Shown: positions 1 to 8,625 of the stretch, piece after piece
Position numbering within the stretch: position 1 is the stretch's first letter
Layout: the number at the start of each line of letters is the position of its first letter
Origin: Streptomyces sp. WZ-12
GTDB lineage: Bacteria > Actinomycetota > Actinomycetes > Streptomycetales > Streptomycetaceae
Reading direction: 5' to 3'
Length of the DNA stretch: 64,000 nucleotides
Assembly (NCBI RefSeq): GCF_028898845.1
Contig: NZ_CP118574.1
Span: forward strand, 6,993,001-7,057,000
Notes under the pieces: generated by a model
What the model saw: the letters and a program-made list of their open reading frames with translations, nothing else
Databases searched by the model: none
What the model was told of the DNA's origin: nothing
Position numbers and translations under genes: made by a program

Positions 1-3000
1 TCGGTCACGTCGACTACCTGACCCTGCGCGACGCCTACCAGCAGAACGCCGAGGGCATGATCGCCGGCGGCGCGGATGCCCTGCTGGTAGAGACCACCCA
101 GGACCTGCTCCAGACCAAGGCCGCCGTCCTGGGCGCCCGCCGCGCCCTGGACGCCACCGGCACCGCCCTGCCCCTCATCTGCTCGGTCACCGTCGAGACG
201 ACGGGCACCATGCTGCTGGGGTCGGAGATCGGCGCGGCGTTGACGGCGCTGGAGCCGCTGGGCATCGACATGATCGGGCTGAACTGCGCCACGGGCCCGG
301 CCGAGATGAGCGAGCACCTGCGCTACCTCGCCCGGCACTCCCGGATTCCGCTGTCGTGCATGCCCAACGCGGGTCTGCCGGTGCTGGGCAAGGACGGCGC
401 CCACTACCCCCTGACCGCCGGCGAATTGGCCGACGCCCAGCAGACGTTCGTCACCGAATACGGCCTGTCGCTGGTCGGCGGCTGCTGCGGCACCACCCCC
501 GAGCACCTGCGGCAGGTCGTCGAACGCGTCCGCGACCTCACCCCGCCGGCCCGTGAGGCGCGGCCGGAGCCCGGCGCCGCGTCGTTGTACCAGACGGTGC
601 CGTTCCGCCAGGACACCTCGTACCTGGCGATCGGCGAGCGGACCAACGCCAACGGGTCGAAGAAGTTCCGCGAGGCGATGTTGGAGGGGCGGTGGGACGA
701 CTGTGTGGAAATGGCGCGTGACCAGATCCGCGAGGGCGCCCACATGCTCGACCTGTGCGTCGACTACGTCGGCCGCGACGGGGTCGCCGACATGCGGGAG
801 CTGGCCGGTCGGTTCGCCACCGCCTCCACCCTCCCCCTCGTGCTGGACTCCACCGAACTCGACGTCCTTGAGGCCGGGTTGGAGAAGCTGGGTGGCCGTG
901 CGGTCATCAACTCCGTCAACTACGAGGACGGCGACGGCCCCGAATCCCGCTTCGTGAAGGTCACGCGGTTGGCGGCGGAGCACGGTGCCGCGCTGATCGC
1001 GTTGACGATCGACGAGGAGGGCCAGGCGCGGACGGCGGAGAAGAAGGTGGAGATCGCCGAGCGCCTGATCGCCGACCTCTCGGAGAACTACGGTGTCCGC
1101 GAGTCCGACGTCCTCGTGGACTGCCTGACGTTCACGATCTGCACGGGGCAGGAGGAATCCCGCAAGGACGGTATCGCCACCATCGACGCCATCCGGGAAC
1201 TCAAGCGCCGCCACCCCGACGTGCAGACGACGCTCGGCCTGTCGAACATCTCCTTCGGTCTGAACCCGGCCGCGCGGATCGTCCTCAACTCCGTTTTCCT
1301 GGACGAGTGCGTGAAGGCGGGCCTCGATTCGGCCATCGTCCACGCGTCGAAGATCCTGCCGATCGCGCGGTTCGACGAGGAGCAGGTCACCGTCGCGCTG
1401 GACCTGATCTATGACCGTCGCAGCGAGGGGTACGACCCGCTGCAAAAGCTCATGGAGCTCTTCGAAGGCGCCACCGCCAAGTCACTCAAGGCCGACAAGG
1501 CCGCGGAGCTGGCGGCGTTGCCGTTGGACGAGCGGTTGCAGCGGCGGATCATCGACGGCGAGAAGAACGGTCTGGAAGCCGACCTGGAAACGGCGTTGGG
1601 GGAGCGCCCGGCCTTGGACATCGTCAACGAGACGTTGTTGGAGGGCATGAAGGTCGTGGGCGAGCTGTTCGGCTCCGGGCAGATGCAGTTGCCGTTCGTG
1701 TTGCAGTCGGCCGAGGTGATGAAGAGTGCGGTGGCGTATTTGGAGCCGCACATGGAGAAGTCCGACGACGAGGGCAAGGGCACGATCGTGCTGGCCACCG
1801 TCCGCGGCGACGTGCACGACATCGGCAAGAACCTCGTCGACATCATCCTGTCCAACAACGGCTACAACGTCGTCAACCTCGGCATCAAGCAACCCGTCTC
1901 CGCCATCCTGGAGGCCGCCGAGGAACACCGCGCCGACGTGATCGGGATGTCGGGGCTGCTGGTGAAGTCGACGGTGATCATGAAGGAGAACCTGGAGGAG
2001 CTCAACCAGCGCAAGATGGCGGCCGATTACCCCGTCATCCTCGGCGGCGCCGCCCTCACCCGCGCCTACGTCGAACAAGACCTCCACGAAATCTACGAGG
2101 GCGAGGTCCGCTACGCCCGCGACGCCTTCGAGGGCCTGCGCCTGATGGACGCCCTGATCGCCGTCAAGCGCGGCGTTCCCGGCGCGACGCTCCCCGAGCT
2201 GAAGCAGCGGCGGGTGCCCAAGCGGGAGGTGCAGGTCACCGAGCCCGAGCCGGAGGAGGGCACCGTCCGCTCGGACGTCGCCGTCGACAACCCGCTGCCC
2301 ACCCCGCCGTTCTGGGGCACCCGCGTCATCAAGGGCATCCAACTGGCCGACTACGCCTCCTGGTTGGACGAGGGGGCGCTGTTCAAGGGGCAGTGGGGGC
2401 TGAAGCAGGCGCGCACGGCCGAGGGGCCCAGCTACGAGGAGCTGGTGGAGAGCGAGGGGCGGCCGCGGCTGCGCGGCTGGCTGGACAAGCTCCAGACCGA
2501 AAACCTCCTGGAAGCCGCCGTGGTCTACGGCTACTTCCCCTGCCACTCCAAGGGCGATGACCTGATCCTGCTCGGCGAGGACGGGACGGAGCGGACGCGG
2601 TTCACCTTCCCCCGGCAGCGCCGCGGGCGGCGCCTGTGCCTGGCGGACTTCTTCCGCCCGGAGGAGAGCGGGGAGACGGACGTCGTCGGGCTCCAGGTCG
2701 TCACCGTCGGCTCGAAGATCGGCGAGGCCACCGCCGAACTGTTCGCGGCCAACTCCTACCGCGACTACCTCGAACTCCACGGCCTGTCCGTGCAGTTGGC
2801 CGAGGCCCTGGCCGAATACTGGCACGCCCGCGTCCGCGGTGAGCTCGGCTTCGGCGGTGAGGACCCGGCCGACGTCGAGGACATGTTCGCGTTGAAGTAC
2901 CGGGGGGCGCGGTTCTCCCTCGGCTACGGGGCGTGCCCCAACCTCGAAGACCGGGCCAAGATCGCCGATCTGCTCCAGCCGGAGCGGATCGGGGTCCAGC

Positions 3001-3089
3001 TCTCCGAGGAGTTCCAGCTCCACCCGGAGCAGTCCACCGACGCCATCGTCCTCCACCACCCGGAGGCCAAGTACTTCAACGCGCGGTAG
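1..3089 (+). CDS. metH: Cobalamin-dependent methionine synthase (5' end outside window)
   Basis: Transfers a methyl group from methyltetrahydrofolate to homocysteine through cobalamin. The reading frame is open from base 3, so the first ~140 residues of a ~1170-residue enzyme lie outside the window. Domains seen in order: homocysteine-binding barrel with zinc cysteines (NCATGP near base 275, GGCCGTTPEH near 480), pterin-binding barrel (AIGERTNANGS near 630), the B12-binding domain with the cobalt-ligand histidine in GDVHDIGKN (near 1805), and the C-terminal reactivation domain with the SAM-binding motif GYGACPN (near 2930). All key residues are present. It stops 166 bp before the HAD gene. 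A B12 riboswitch is common ahead of such genes, but that region is not visible. Confidence 0.97.
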   Translation, partial: GHVDYLTLRDAYQQNAEGMIAGGADALLVETTQDLLQTKAAVLGARRALDATGTALPLICSVTVETTGTMLLGSEIGAALTALEPLGIDMIGLNCATGPAEMSEHLRYLARHSRIPLSCMPNAGLPVLGKDGAHYPLTAGELADAQQTFVTEYGLSLVGGCCGTTPEHLRQVVERVRDLTPPAREARPEPGAASLYQTVPFRQDTSYLAIGERTNANGSKKFREAMLEGRWDDCVEMARDQIREGAHMLDLCVDYVGRDGVADMRELAGRFATASTLPLVLDSTELDVLEAGLEKLGGRAVINSVNYEDGDGPESRFVKVTRLAAEHGAALIALTIDEEGQARTAEKKVEIAERLIADLSENYGVRESDVLVDCLTFTICTGQEESRKDGIATIDAIRELKRRHPDVQTTLGLSNISFGLNPAARIVLNSVFLDECVKAGLDSAIVHASKILPIARFDEEQVTVALDLIYDRRSEGYDPLQKLMELFEGATAKSLKADKAAELAALPLDERLQRRIIDGEKNGLEADLETALGERPALDIVNETLLEGMKVVGELFGSGQMQLPFVLQSAEVMKSAVAYLEPHMEKSDDEGKGTIVLATVRGDVHDIGKNLVDIILSNNGYNVVNLGIKQPVSAILEAAEEHRADVIGMSGLLVKSTVIMKENLEELNQRKMAADYPVILGGAALTRAYVEQDLHEIYEGEVRYARDAFEGLRLMDALIAVKRGVPGATLPELKQRRVPKREVQVTEPEPEEGTVRSDVAVDNPLPTPPFWGTRVIKGIQLADYASWLDEGALFKGQWGLKQARTAEGPSYEELVESEGRPRLRGWLDKLQTENLLEAAVVYGYFPCHSKGDDLILLGEDGTERTRFTFPRQRRGRRLCLADFFRPEESGETDVVGLQVVTVGSKIGEATAELFAANSYRDYLELHGLSVQLAEALAEYWHARVRGELGFGGEDPADVEDMFALKYRGARFSLGYGACPNLEDRAKIADLLQPERIGVQLSEEFQLHPEQSTDAIVLHHPEAKYFNAR

Positions 3090-3255
3090 CGCGGTGGGGC
3101 ACCGGGGCCCTGGGGAGCGCCTCGCACGCACCCCGGGCGCTCCCGGCGCCACGGTCGTACACTGGTCGGTCCGGTAGCGGCCGGTCGTTCCCCCAGCCCG
3201 GGGAGGCGGCCGGCCCTTTCGCCCCTTGAGGGGACGTCCCAACGGAGGTGGATGG

Positions 3256-3969
3256 ATGACCAGCAGCATCCCCGCAGTCGGCCCGCGCACGGCCGAAGCC
3301 GCGACCCTCCAGGCCGTCTTCCTCGATCTCGACGGCACCCTCGTCGACACCGAGGGCTTCTGGTGGGAGGCCGAGGCGGAGGTCTTCGCCGGACTCGGTC
3401 ACGTCCTCGACGACTGCCATCGGGAGGTCGTCGTCGGCGGACCGATGTCCCGCAGCGCCGGCTATCTGCTCCGGGCGACCGGCGCCGACATCGGCCTGGA
3501 GGAGCTGAGCACCCTGCTCAACGAGGCGTTCGCGGCCCGGATCGGCCGCGGGGTCCCGCTGATGCCCGGTGCCCGCCGCCTGCTGTCCGAACTGGCCGCG
3601 CACCGCATGCCCACCGCGCTGGTCTCCGCCTGCCACCGGAGCGTCATCGAGCAGATGCTGCACTCCCTCGGCCCGGAGAACTTCACCCTCACCGTCGCCG
3701 GCGACGACCTGGCGCGCACCAAGCCGCACCCGGACCCGTATCTGACCGCGGCCGCGCGGCTGGGCGTGGACCCGGCCCGGTGCGCCGTCGTCGAGGACAC
3801 CCTGACCGGGGTGCGCGCGGGAGAGGCCGCCGGCTGTCTGGTGGTGGCGGTGCCGTCCGTGACGCCGGTCCCGCCGGCTCCGGGCCGGAGCGTGGTGCGG
3901 ACCCTCGAAGAAGTCGATCTCCCTTTTCTGCAGGCCCTCCTCACGGAAAGCCGGGGAAGCGTGCACTGA
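3256..3969 (+). CDS. HAD-superfamily hydrolase, beta-phosphoglucomutase-like subfamily
   Basis: 237 residues. The nucleophile motif DLDGTLVDTEG lies near residue 24, a motif II serine in the ALVSACH stretch, the lysine in RTKPHPDP, and motif III in VVEDTLTG, so all HAD catalytic elements are there. The insertion after motif I is an alpha-helical cap, as in small-molecule sugar or nucleotide phosphatases; the substrate cannot be told. ATG at 3256 is chosen because GGAGG lies at 3244-3248; a TTG 30 bp upstream has no ribosome site. A TACACT -10-like hexamer at 3158-3163 suggests its own promoter after metH. Confidence 0.85.
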   Translation: MTSSIPAVGPRTAEAATLQAVFLDLDGTLVDTEGFWWEAEAEVFAGLGHVLDDCHREVVVGGPMSRSAGYLLRATGADIGLEELSTLLNEAFAARIGRGVPLMPGARRLLSELAAHRMPTALVSACHRSVIEQMLHSLGPENFTLTVAGDDLARTKPHPDPYLTAAARLGVDPARCAVVEDTLTGVRAGEAAGCLVVAVPSVTPVPPAPGRSVVRTLEEVDLPFLQALLTESRGSVH

Positions 3970-4328
3970 GCGTACAGCGGTGAATGCTTCGGAACTCACG
4001 GCAGCGATACGCTCATTTTCCGTGACGAATACCCGGTGGAATTCGCTGGCCACCGGACCGCTAGGATGCGTGACGTTTCTCACGCGTGCTGCCGTCGACA
4101 GCGGCGCCGGTCGGTGTTCCAGGGGGTCTCATCGGTGGTTTCTACGGGGGTAAGTGTCCGGATTGGTGGAGCAACGTGCGAAACGTTCCGCGGTCCGGAT
4201 ATCGATCACCCTGTTCCCGTTATCGCTCCGCCATATCGCCGTAACTTCCTTGCGTCGATGACCGACTGGCGACGCCTACTAATCTCGACGCGAGCAACAC
4301 CTCTGCGCTGATAAGGAACCTGCCGACG
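3970..4328 (+). promoter_or_regulatory. 359-bp intergenic region with inverted repeats ahead of the peptide-binding lipoproteins
   Basis: No convincing gene. It is less GC-rich than its neighbours. It holds an inverted repeat CGGTGG-N10-CCACCG (4034-4055), a -10-like TAGGAT (4062-4067), and directly after it a perfect inverted repeat GCGTGA-N6-TCACGC (4068-4085) placed where a repressor would block initiation. AAGGAA at 4313-4318 is the ribosome site for the gene starting at 4329. A short open frame across 4036-4311 lacks a ribosome site and coding character. Confidence 0.45.
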
Positions 4329-5936
4329 ATGAATCGCAAGACCTTGGTGCTGCCGGCGCTGGCCGGACTCCTCGCCCCGGCTCTCGCCGCTTGTGGCAGC
4401 AGTGACGGCACGGGCTCGGGCGGCTCGCCGATCGTCGTCGGTGTCGCCTCGCAGATCGAGGCCACCAAGGCGGCGCCCGCGCCGCTCGACCCCGCGGCGG
4501 CGTACGACATCGACGCCTGGAACGTGTTGCGCAGCACCTTCCAGACGCTGATGCGGGTGCCCCGTTCCGGTACCGCTCCGGTGCCCGAGGCCGCCGAGTC
4601 CTGCGGCTTCCGGGACACCCAGAACGAGCAGTACCGGTGCACCCTGCGCAGCGGCCTGAAGTTCTCCAACGGCCATGCCCTGACGGCACAGGACGTGAAG
4701 TTCTCCATCGACCGGCTGCGGACCATCAACTACACCAACGGTCCGGTGTCGCTGCTCAACGACGTCGACCGGGTCGAGACGCCCAGCGACCGCGAGGTGG
4801 TCTTCCACCTCACCAAGCCGGACGCCACCTTCCCGCAGAAGCTGGCCACCCCCGCCGCGGCCATCGTCGACAGCCAGGTGTACCCCAAGAACGCCCTCTA
4901 CAAGGGCTGGGAGACGGCCGGTTCGGGCCCGTACACCCTGAAGACCGAGCACAGCGGCGACCGCCTCAGCAAGGCCGACTTCACCAAGAACCCCGAGTAC
5001 AAGGGCGGGCTGACGGTGAAGAACGACAAGGTCGAGATGCGGTTCTTCGACGACTCCGCTGACATGGAACAGGCGCTCCGCAAGGGCGAGATCGACCTGC
5101 TGAGCCGCGGTCTGACGCCCCAGCAGGTCAAGGGCCTCCAGAACTCCGGGGACAAGCACCTGATGCTCCAGGAGATGCCCGGCCAGGAGATCCGCTACCT
5201 CGCCTTCAATACCAACGACCCGGCCGTCTCCAACAAGGCCGTCCGGCAGGCGATAGCCCAGGTCGTCAACCGCTCCCAACTGGTGCGCGACGTCTACTCC
5301 TACACCGCCGACCCGCTGTACTCCCTGGTGCCCACCGGTGTCACCGGGCACATCAACTCCTTCTTCACCAAGTACGGCAACCCCAACGTCGCCGCCGCCC
5401 GCCAGACCCTCCAACAGGCCGGCATCAACACCCCGGTGAAGTTCACGCTGACCTACTCCAAGAACCACTACGGGTCCAGCACCGCCAAGGAGTTCGCCGC
5501 CCTCCAGCAGCAGCTCAACAGCACCAAGCTGTTCGACGTCAACACCAAGGGCGTCGACCGCTGGCAGCAGTTCCGCACCGATGAGTCGGACCACAAGTAC
5601 GCCGTGTTCGGCATGGGGTGGTTCGCGGACCTCCCGGACGCCGACAACTACCTCGCACCGTTCGTCGGCAAGGGCAACTTCCTCAACTCCCCCTACCACA
5701 ACGAGAAGATCGAGAACCAGCTCATCCCGGGCACCCGCCAGCAGACCGACCGCAACGCCGCCGCGGCCGGCTTCAAGCAGGTCCAGGACATCCTCGCCGA
5801 CGACGTCCCGTTCCTCCCGCTGTGGCAGGGCAAGCAGTACGTCGCCGCCCGTGACAACATCACCGGCGTCGAATGGGCCGTCAACTCCTCCTCGGCGCTG
5901 CAGATCTGGGAGCTGGGCCGCGGCGTCGCCAGCTGA
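4329..5936 (+). CDS. Peptide-type ABC transporter substrate-binding lipoprotein (SBP family 5), copy 1
   Basis: 535 residues, normal length for DppA/OppA-type receptors. The N-terminus is a lipoprotein signal (MNRK, hydrophobic stretch, LAACGSS) with lipidated Cys at residue 22, so it should sit on the outer face of the membrane. Family features include the region around LKFSNGHALTAQDVKFSIDR and the C-terminal FLPLWQGKQY segment. It is followed 78 bp later by a clear paralogue with matching segments throughout. No permease or ATPase gene is present nearby, so the pair must share a transporter encoded elsewhere or act as sensors. The ligand is unknown; oligopeptides are likely. Confidence 0.92.
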   Translation: MNRKTLVLPALAGLLAPALAACGSSDGTGSGGSPIVVGVASQIEATKAAPAPLDPAAAYDIDAWNVLRSTFQTLMRVPRSGTAPVPEAAESCGFRDTQNEQYRCTLRSGLKFSNGHALTAQDVKFSIDRLRTINYTNGPVSLLNDVDRVETPSDREVVFHLTKPDATFPQKLATPAAAIVDSQVYPKNALYKGWETAGSGPYTLKTEHSGDRLSKADFTKNPEYKGGLTVKNDKVEMRFFDDSADMEQALRKGEIDLLSRGLTPQQVKGLQNSGDKHLMLQEMPGQEIRYLAFNTNDPAVSNKAVRQAIAQVVNRSQLVRDVYSYTADPLYSLVPTGVTGHINSFFTKYGNPNVAAARQTLQQAGINTPVKFTLTYSKNHYGSSTAKEFAALQQQLNSTKLFDVNTKGVDRWQQFRTDESDHKYAVFGMGWFADLPDADNYLAPFVGKGNFLNSPYHNEKIENQLIPGTRQQTDRNAAAAGFKQVQDILADDVPFLPLWQGKQYVAARDNITGVEWAVNSSSALQIWELGRGVAS

Positions 5937-6014
5937 CGCGCGTTCCGTTCCGTTACCGCCGCGGTAGTCCCGCCGCGGCACGACCGGCACCACCAGAACG
6001 TGAGGAACCACCGA

Positions 6015-7610
6015 GTGAAGCGTGACCAGTGGCTCGCCGCCCCGATCGGAGCGGGGCTCACGACCGTCCTGCTCACGGTCGCCGGGTGCAGTACGGACGC
6101 CTCGGAGTCGTCCGGCCACGGCGAACCCGTCGTCATGGGGATGACCGACAAGGTCATCGCCACCGACCCGGCGTCGGGGTACGACCCCGGCTCCTGGCTG
6201 CTGTTCAACAACGTCTTCCAGTCGCTGCTCAGCTTTCCCAAGGGCAGCACCACCCCCGAACCGGAGGCCGCCGAGCGCTGCGGCTTCACCGGCGGTGACA
6301 GCAAGGTCTACCGCTGCACCCTCAAGGACGGCCTGACCTTCAGCAACGGCGACAAGCTCACCTCCAAGGACGTCAAGTTCTCCTTCGACCGCATCCAGCG
6401 CATCAAGGACAAGAACGGCCCCGCCGTGATGTTCGCCGCCCTGGACTCCGTCGAGACCCCGGACGCCCGGACCGTGGTGTTCCGCCTCAAGGCGCCCGAC
6501 GCCACCTTCCCCATGAAGATCGCCTCGGGCGCCGGCTCCATCGTCGACCACGCCGCCTATCCCGCCGACCGGCTGCGCGCCGACGGCAAGGCCGTCGGCT
6601 CCGGCGTCTACGCCCTCGACTCCTACGGTCGCGAACAGGCCACGTTCTCCGTCAACACCGCCTACAAGGGCCCCGCCAAGGCCAAGAACTCCGGGATAAC
6701 CCTGAAGTTCTTCGCCGGCGGCGCGCAGCTCAAGAAGGCCGTCGAGAGCGGCGGCGTCGACGTCGCCTACCGCGGCCTGACCATGAAGGACATCGCCGCC
6801 CTCGACCGCGCCTCACTGCACCAGCAGCACGGCACCCAGGTCGTCCAGGGCGGCAGCGCCGAGGTCATGCACCTGGTCTTCAACCTCGACGACCCCACCG
6901 CCGGCAAGCTGGGCGTCCGCAAGGCCGTCGCCTACCTGTTGGACCGCTCCACCCTCGTCCGGGACGTCTACCAACGCACCGCCGAACCGCTCTACTCGGT
7001 CGTCCCGGCCGGCATCACCGGCCACAACACCGCCTTCTTCAACACCTACGGTGACCGCCCGCAGCCCGACCAGGCCGCCGCCGCCCTGCGCGAGGCCGGC
7101 ATCCAGGGCAAGGTGCCGCTGACCCTGTGGGCCACCCCCGACCGGTTCGGCCCCGGCACCGTCCCCGCGGTCCGGGAGATCGCCCAACAGCTCAACGCCA
7201 GCGGCCTGTTCGACGCCCAGGTGCGCAGCGTGCCCACCGACGCGTACGACCGGGGCGTGACCGCCGGCAAGTTCGGCGTCTACGTCAAGGGCTGGATCCC
7301 CGACTACCCGGACCCGGACAACTTCACCCAGCCGTTCTTCGGCAGGGACAGCGTGCTGGCCAACCACTACGACTCCCCGGCCATCACCGGCCGCCTGCTG
7401 CCCCAGACCGCCGACCAGCCCAACCGCGCCGCCACCAAGCCCGCCTTCCGCGAGCTCCAGGACATCGTCGCCAAGGACCTGCCGGTCATCCCGATCTGGC
7501 AGGGCAAGCAGTACGCGGTGGCCCGCCAGGGCGTCTCCGGCCTGGAATGGACCCTGGACTCCTCGACCGTCTTCCGCTTCTGGGAAATCAGCAAGTCCGC
7601 CGACGCATAA
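6015..7610 (+). CDS. Peptide-type ABC transporter substrate-binding lipoprotein (SBP family 5), copy 2
   Basis: 531 residues. GTG at 6015 is chosen over GTG at 6000 because GAGGA at 6002-6006 is spaced correctly for 6015 and would lie inside the longer form. Lipobox LTVAGC puts the lipidated Cys at residue 25. It aligns with the preceding protein through RCTLKDGLTFSNG, KDVKFSFDRI and IPIWQGKQY, which indicates a tandem duplication that has since diverged. Its end faces a response regulator on the other strand, with a repeat element in between. Like copy 1 it has no transporter partner in the window. Confidence 0.91.
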   Translation: MKRDQWLAAPIGAGLTTVLLTVAGCSTDASESSGHGEPVVMGMTDKVIATDPASGYDPGSWLLFNNVFQSLLSFPKGSTTPEPEAAERCGFTGGDSKVYRCTLKDGLTFSNGDKLTSKDVKFSFDRIQRIKDKNGPAVMFAALDSVETPDARTVVFRLKAPDATFPMKIASGAGSIVDHAAYPADRLRADGKAVGSGVYALDSYGREQATFSVNTAYKGPAKAKNSGITLKFFAGGAQLKKAVESGGVDVAYRGLTMKDIAALDRASLHQQHGTQVVQGGSAEVMHLVFNLDDPTAGKLGVRKAVAYLLDRSTLVRDVYQRTAEPLYSVVPAGITGHNTAFFNTYGDRPQPDQAAAALREAGIQGKVPLTLWATPDRFGPGTVPAVREIAQQLNASGLFDAQVRSVPTDAYDRGVTAGKFGVYVKGWIPDYPDPDNFTQPFFGRDSVLANHYDSPAITGRLLPQTADQPNRAATKPAFRELQDIVAKDLPVIPIWQGKQYAVARQGVSGLEWTLDSSTVFRFWEISKSADA

Positions 7611-7658
7611 GCCAGTTACCGGCCCCACAACGACCGATCACGACAACCCCCACCGACC

Positions 7659-7906
7659 GTTTTCCCCACCCCACAACGGGAGGTGACGGGCCGGAGGGGG
7701 CGGTGTGTCAGACGTAAAGCGAAGCAGTCTGGCACACCGCCCCCGGAGGCCCGTCACCGCACCCAACAGCCCCGCGCAGCGGACCGGCCCGCCGCAGGCG
7801 CCACGGCGGGACAGTCAACAACGTGGGGCGCAGCCGGCCGCAGGCCCACGGTGGGAAAGCCAACAACGTGGGGCGCAGCCCGCCGCAGGCCCACGGTGGG
7901 AAAAAG
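7659..7906 (+). repeat. Dispersed hairpin element, copy A
   Basis: Core is a 77-bp imperfect palindrome at 7682-7758: left arm 7682-7713, loop GTAAAGCGAAGCA at 7714-7726, right arm 7727-7758. The arms pair along their length except one T-G wobble and a symmetric GGA/GGA internal loop. To the right follow the linker CCCCGCGCAGCGGACCGG and 45-bp tandem units beginning at 7803, 7848 and 7893, each with GGYGGGA. The ends, TTTTCCCCACC (7660-7670) and GGTGGGAAAAAG (7895-7906), are imperfect terminal inverted repeats. It lies between convergent genes. The same core recurs at 33923, 34210, 40414 and 58951. Confidence 0.85.
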
Positions 7907-7918
7907 AGCCCAGCGCAG

Positions 7919-8590
7919 CTACTGCGCCCCCGGCCGCACCAATCCACTCTCATACGCATAGACCGCCGCCTGCACCCGGTCCCGCAGCCCCAGCTTCGTC
8001 AGCACATGACCGACGTGCGTCTTGACCGTCGTCTCGCTGACGAACAGGTCCGCGGCGATCTCGGCGTTGGACAGCCCGCGGGCCACCAGCTTCAGCACCT
8101 CCACCTCCCGCTCGGTGAGCGTGTGGAGGGTGTCCGGCACCGGCTCCTCGCCGGACGGCAGATGCCCGGCGTACTTGTCCAGCAGCCGGCGGGTGATGCT
8201 CGGCGCGAGCATCGCCTCGCCCGCCGCCACCACCCGGATCGCCTGCACCAGTTCGCCCGCCGGGGCGTCCTTGAGCAGGAAGCCGCTGGCCCCGGCGCGC
8301 AGCGCCTCGACGACGTACTCATCGAGGTCGAAGGTGGTCAGCACCAGCACCTTCGCCGGGCCGTCCTTCTCCGGGCCGGTGATCTGCCGGGTGGCCTCGA
8401 CGCCGTCCATCCGCGGCATCCGGATGTCCATCAGCACCACATCGGGCTGCAGCGCCCGCACTTGCTCCAGCGCCTGGAGCCCGTCGCCCGCCTCACCGAC
8501 GACCGCCAGATCCTGCTCGGCCTCCAGGATCATCCGGAAACCCGTACGCAGCAGGGGCTGGTCGTCGACCAGCAGGACGCGGATGGCCAC
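7919..8590 (-). CDS. NarL/LuxR-type response regulator, orphan
   Basis: 223 residues. The receiver domain spans residues 1-120 with acidic pair D9-D10, phospho-acceptor D55 in LMDIRMP, the Thr in VLVLTTFD and a Lys in LLKDAPAG. A LuxR-type helix-turn-helix lies near the C-terminus (LTEREVEVLKLVARGLSNAEIA). This class normally pairs with a histidine kinase encoded next door, but here the neighbours are a repeat element and a nuclease gene, so its kinase is elsewhere. The domain assignment is certain; the signal and target genes are unknown. Confidence 0.93.
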   Translation of the reverse strand: MAIRVLLVDDQPLLRTGFRMILEAEQDLAVVGEAGDGLQALEQVRALQPDVVLMDIRMPRMDGVEATRQITGPEKDGPAKVLVLTTFDLDEYVVEALRAGASGFLLKDAPAGELVQAIRVVAAGEAMLAPSITRRLLDKYAGHLPSGEEPVPDTLHTLTEREVEVLKLVARGLSNAEIAADLFVSETTVKTHVGHVLTKLGLRDRVQAAVYAYESGLVRPGAQ

Positions 8591-8625
8591 AAGCTCTCCT
8601 TCGACGGGGCGGGATCATTCGATAC

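Noticed and set aside
1482..3350. 622-residue open frame antisense to metH
   Set aside because: High GC removes stop codons from shadow frames. Third-position GC and known domains all support the metH frame.
4036..4311. 91-residue frame before the first lipoprotein
   Set aside because: No ribosome site, atypical composition, and it overlaps the promoter elements.
7803..7906. CRISPR-like array from the 45-bp repeats
   Set aside because: Units are adjacent, with no unique spacers and no cas genes; they are tandem copies of the element's end module.
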